Assembly: GCA_035547155.1 (NCBI GenBank)
Contig: DASZVJ010000038.1
Location: forward strand, 1-21,831
DNA: 21,831 nucleotides
Reading direction: 5' to 3'
Origin: CAZNMF01 sp035547155
GTDB lineage: Bacteria > Acidobacteriota > Vicinamibacteria > Vicinamibacterales > SCN-69-37
The notes below the pieces were generated by a model. The model ran no database searches. It was not told the DNA's origin and saw only the letters and a program-made list of their open reading frames with translations. How positions within the stretch are numbered: position 1 is the stretch's first letter; every line of letters starts with the position of its first letter. The position numbers and the translations under genes were made by a program. This document shows positions 19,873 to 21,831 of this stretch, one piece after another.

Positions 19873-20814
19873 ATGTCCGCTCCTGATCTTCAATCCGTCG
19901 AGCCCGTCGTGGTCCGCGACGTGCGCAAGAAGTTTGGCGCGACGGTCGCGCTCGACGGGCTGTCGCTCGACGTGACGCGTGGGCAGATGTGCGGTGTCAT
20001 CGGTCCGGACGGCGCGGGAAAGACGACGCTGCTGCGCGTGATCTGCGGGCTGATCGCGCCGGACGCCGGAACGGTGCGCGTGTTCGGTGGCGATCCGTTT
20101 CGCAGCCACTCGGCGGCCACGCACGCGATCGGCTATCTCTCGCAGCAGTTCAGCCTGTATGGCGATCTCTCGATCGACGAGAACGTCGAGTTCTTCGCGC
20201 GTCTCCATGGCGTCCGCGACTTCGCGCCGAAGCGGACGCGGCTGCTCGAGATGACGGGGCTCGGACCGTTCCGCGATCGGCTGGCCGATCGCCTGTCCGG
20301 CGGCATGAAGCAGAAGCTCGCGCTCGCGTGCACGCTCATCCACGAGCCGCCGCTGCTCGTGCTCGACGAGCCGACGACCGGCGTCGATCCGGTGTCGCGC
20401 CGCGAGTTCTGGAAGCTGCTCGCGGAGTTTCTCGGACAGGGCCTGACGATTCTGCTCGCGACGCCGTATCTCGACGAAGCGGAGCGATGCGGACAGGTCG
20501 CGCTGCTGAACGGCGGCCGCGTGCTGGCGTTCGACGAGCCGCGCCGGCTGCAGGAGCGGCTGAGCGGCGTGGTGCTGGAAGTCGTGACGCCGCAGCCGCG
20601 TCGCGCGCTCGAGGCGCTCGCCGCGCAGGTCGGCCCCGATCGCGTGCAGCTGTTCGGCGATCGACTGCACGTGCGCGTGGACGCCGAGTCCGCAGCCGCT
20701 CGCGTCGAGGCCGCGCTTCGCAGTGCCGGACAACCGGACGCCACGATTCGGCGCGTCGTGCCAGGACTCGAAGACGTCTTCATCGATTTGCTGGGGCAGG
20801 GGACGAAGGGTTGA
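19873..20814 (+). CDS. ABC exporter ATPase, YbhF-like (313 aa)
   Basis: The ATP-binding subunit of an ABC-2 type exporter. Walker A is GPDGAGKTT (44-52), the Q-loop YLSQQ (88-92), the signature LSGGMKQK (141-148) and Walker B LLVLDEPTTGVD (161-172). The H-loop position reads LLATPYLDEAE, with Pro198 where His is usual. The C-terminal 80 residues form a small accessory domain. By its neighbours it would pump a substrate through the HlyD-like adaptor and TolC-like channel. No permease is in the window; it should lie to the right. A second ATPase half, as in two-domain YbhF, is not fused here. Confidence 0.92.
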   Translation: MSAPDLQSVEPVVVRDVRKKFGATVALDGLSLDVTRGQMCGVIGPDGAGKTTLLRVICGLIAPDAGTVRVFGGDPFRSHSAATHAIGYLSQQFSLYGDLSIDENVEFFARLHGVRDFAPKRTRLLEMTGLGPFRDRLADRLSGGMKQKLALACTLIHEPPLLVLDEPTTGVDPVSRREFWKLLAEFLGQGLTILLATPYLDEAERCGQVALLNGGRVLAFDEPRRLQERLSGVVLEVVTPQPRRALEALAAQVGPDRVQLFGDRLHVRVDAESAAARVEAALRSAGQPDATIRRVVPGLEDVFIDLLGQGTKG

Positions 20815-20825
20815 GGGACGAAGAG

Positions 20826-20857
20826 ACCAGGGGACCAGGGGACCAGGGGACCAGGGG
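20826..20857. repeat. Four tandem copies of ACCAGGGG
   Basis: ACCAGGGG is repeated four times without change from 20826 to 20857, shortly after the ATPase stop codon. It looks like a short microsatellite prone to copy-number change. It adds to the repeat-filled gap before the TolC-like gene. Confidence 0.8.
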
Positions 20858-20897
20858 ACGAAGGAACACAGCTGTTGCGCGATCGGATTGATTGCGA

Positions 20898-21001
20898 CGG
20901 GCCGCCACGGGGGGGTGGCCCCTACGGTACGGATGGCAGATTGCCGTTCGGCTGATAGCGAACGGCAGTGTCGTGTAGGGGCGGCCCCCCGTGGCCGCCC
21001 G
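20898..21001. repeat. REPIN-like inverted pair, family A copy 6
   Basis: The left arm at 20898-20925 ends GGCCCCTAC and the right arm at 20974-21001 begins GTAGGGGCGGCCC. The loop contains its own perfect 8-bp stem, GCCGTTCG (20943-20950) with CGAACGGC (20959-20966). Further GCCCGTAGCCC words follow to about 21050. The pair lies within the efflux operon between the ATPase and TolC-like genes. Confidence 0.7.
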
Positions 21002-21065
21002 TAGTCTGGTCCGTCGCTTACAGCCCGTGGCCGGAAGCCCGTAGCCCGAAGAGAGGTTCAATCGC

Positions 21066-21831
21066 ATGACCGCGAGATCGATTCGATGCGTCGTCTGGAT
21101 GTTGGCGGGCCTGGCGGTGACACTGCCGGCCTCCGCGCAGTCGATCACGCTGACGCTCGACGAGGCGATCGCGCGTGGCGTGGCCCACGCGCCGCGCCTC
21201 GCCGAAGCCGAGGCGCGGCGAGCGTCGGCACAGGCGTCGCTAACGTCGCGCGAAGCGCTGCAGAAGCCCATCGTCACCGCCTCGTCCGGTGTGTTGCGCA
21301 CCAATCACGTCGACGCATACGGCATTCCGCAGCCGGACGGGTCGACGCGCGTGATCTTTCCGGACATCCCGTCGAACTATCGCGTGCGCGGCGAGGTCGA
21401 CGTGCCGATCTACACGGGCGGCCGTACCGGCGCGCTCGTCTCGTCGGCCGAGGCCGACCTCGCCGCCGCGTCGGCGGACCGGCAGACGCCGGCCGCCGAC
21501 GTGGCGCTCGACGTCGCGGTCGCGTACTGGTCGCTCGTCACCGCGCGCGATCGCGTCGGCGTGCTCGAGCGTGCGCTCGCGCGCGCCGACGCGTCGCTCG
21601 GCGACGCGCGGGCGCGCGTCGACGCCGGCCTGTCGCCGCCCAACGACGTCCTGTCCGCGCAGGCGCAGCGGGCGCGGCAGAACGTGCAGCGGATCCAGGC
21701 GCGCAACGATGCGTCGCTCGCCGAGGCCCAGCTCGCCCGGCTGGTCGGCGCCCAGCCGGGCGAGGCGATCGTCTGCGCGACGCCGGTCACGCAGCCGACG
21801 GCCGCTGCGGCGACGCTCGTCACGACGAGCG
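21066..21831 (+). CDS. TolC-like outer-membrane efflux protein, 3'-truncated by the window edge
   Basis: The frame is open from the ATG at 21066 to the right edge (255 codons). A signal peptide of about 25 residues ends PASAQ. Then come ITLTLDEAIARGVAHAPRLAEAEARRAS and a strand-turn segment, YRVRGEVDVPIYTGGRTGALVSSAEADLAAA, which is the typical outer-membrane-factor repeat (xxLxxPIYxGG + long helix). LARADASLGDARARVDAGLSPPNDVLSAQAQRAR follows, with the conserved G-L-x-P-x-D-x-L-x-A-Q turn. This is the first of the two homologous halves of TolC proteins. It would provide the outer-membrane channel for the upstream adaptor and ATPase. GAGAGG lies nine bases before the ATG. Confidence 0.9.
   Translation, partial: MTARSIRCVVWMLAGLAVTLPASAQSITLTLDEAIARGVAHAPRLAEAEARRASAQASLTSREALQKPIVTASSGVLRTNHVDAYGIPQPDGSTRVIFPDIPSNYRVRGEVDVPIYTGGRTGALVSSAEADLAAASADRQTPAADVALDVAVAYWSLVTARDRVGVLERALARADASLGDARARVDAGLSPPNDVLSAQAQRARQNVQRIQARNDASLAEAQLARLVGAQPGEAIVCATPVTQPTAAAATLVTTS

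Noticed and set aside
3633..21001. The spaced REP pairs read as a CRISPR array
   Set aside because: The repeats are kilobases apart, inverted rather than direct, vary in sequence, and no cas genes are visible.

Overview
The window is GC-rich, tightly packed bacterial chromosome, most likely from an Acidobacteriota, perhaps the Vicinamibacteria. This is an inference from high G/C third positions, an orphan FtsX/MacB-type permease tail of the kind abundant in that phylum, several genes without a Shine-Dalgarno sequence, and many intergenic repeats. No rRNA, tRNA, CRISPR array or complete insertion sequence was seen.

Layout. Positions 1-955 are an AT-rich accessory stretch. It holds the first codons of a leftward gene, a 13-bp palindrome, a roughly 216-bp element whose two arms pair over 78 positions, and two small divergent genes. 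Positions 1003-4196 carry a beta-barrel porin-like protein (leftward), a 7Fe-type ferredoxin and pantothenate kinase (rightward), and an acyl-CoA thioesterase (leftward). Positions 4390-7527 encode a large surface protein joining a zinc-peptidase domain, a beta-propeller and an Omp85-like barrel. Positions 7798-9094 are a rightward trio: TlpA-like thioredoxin, a coupled small Cys/His protein and a CxxCH haem-binding protein. Positions 9180-11908 hold a metal-dependent phosphoesterase, a small CPCC protein, a permease remnant, a tandem DoxX-like membrane protein and a disordered small protein. Positions 12069-14732 are leftward: a luciferase-like monooxygenase, a transglutaminase-like protein and a CusF-Sco1 copper lipoprotein.

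Positions 14981-17984 form a compact rightward operon: a small membrane peptide, two LiaI/LiaF-like membrane proteins, a LytS-type histidine kinase and a LytTR response regulator. It looks like an envelope-sensing module. It is followed by a TetR regulator with a palindromic operator over its start codon, an HlyD-type adaptor lipoprotein, an ABC ATPase and the first 255 codons of a TolC-like outer-membrane factor. Together these make an efflux system that continues past the right edge.

The gaps are occupied by at least three repeat families. (A) GTAG-headed palindromes in inverted pairs at six sites look like REP/REPIN elements moved by a RAYT transposase. (B) CTATC-word arrays occur at two sites. 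(C) GGTTC-word arrays occur at two sites, one folding as a 24-bp inverted repeat. With the 253-468 element, these are the least explained parts of the window.
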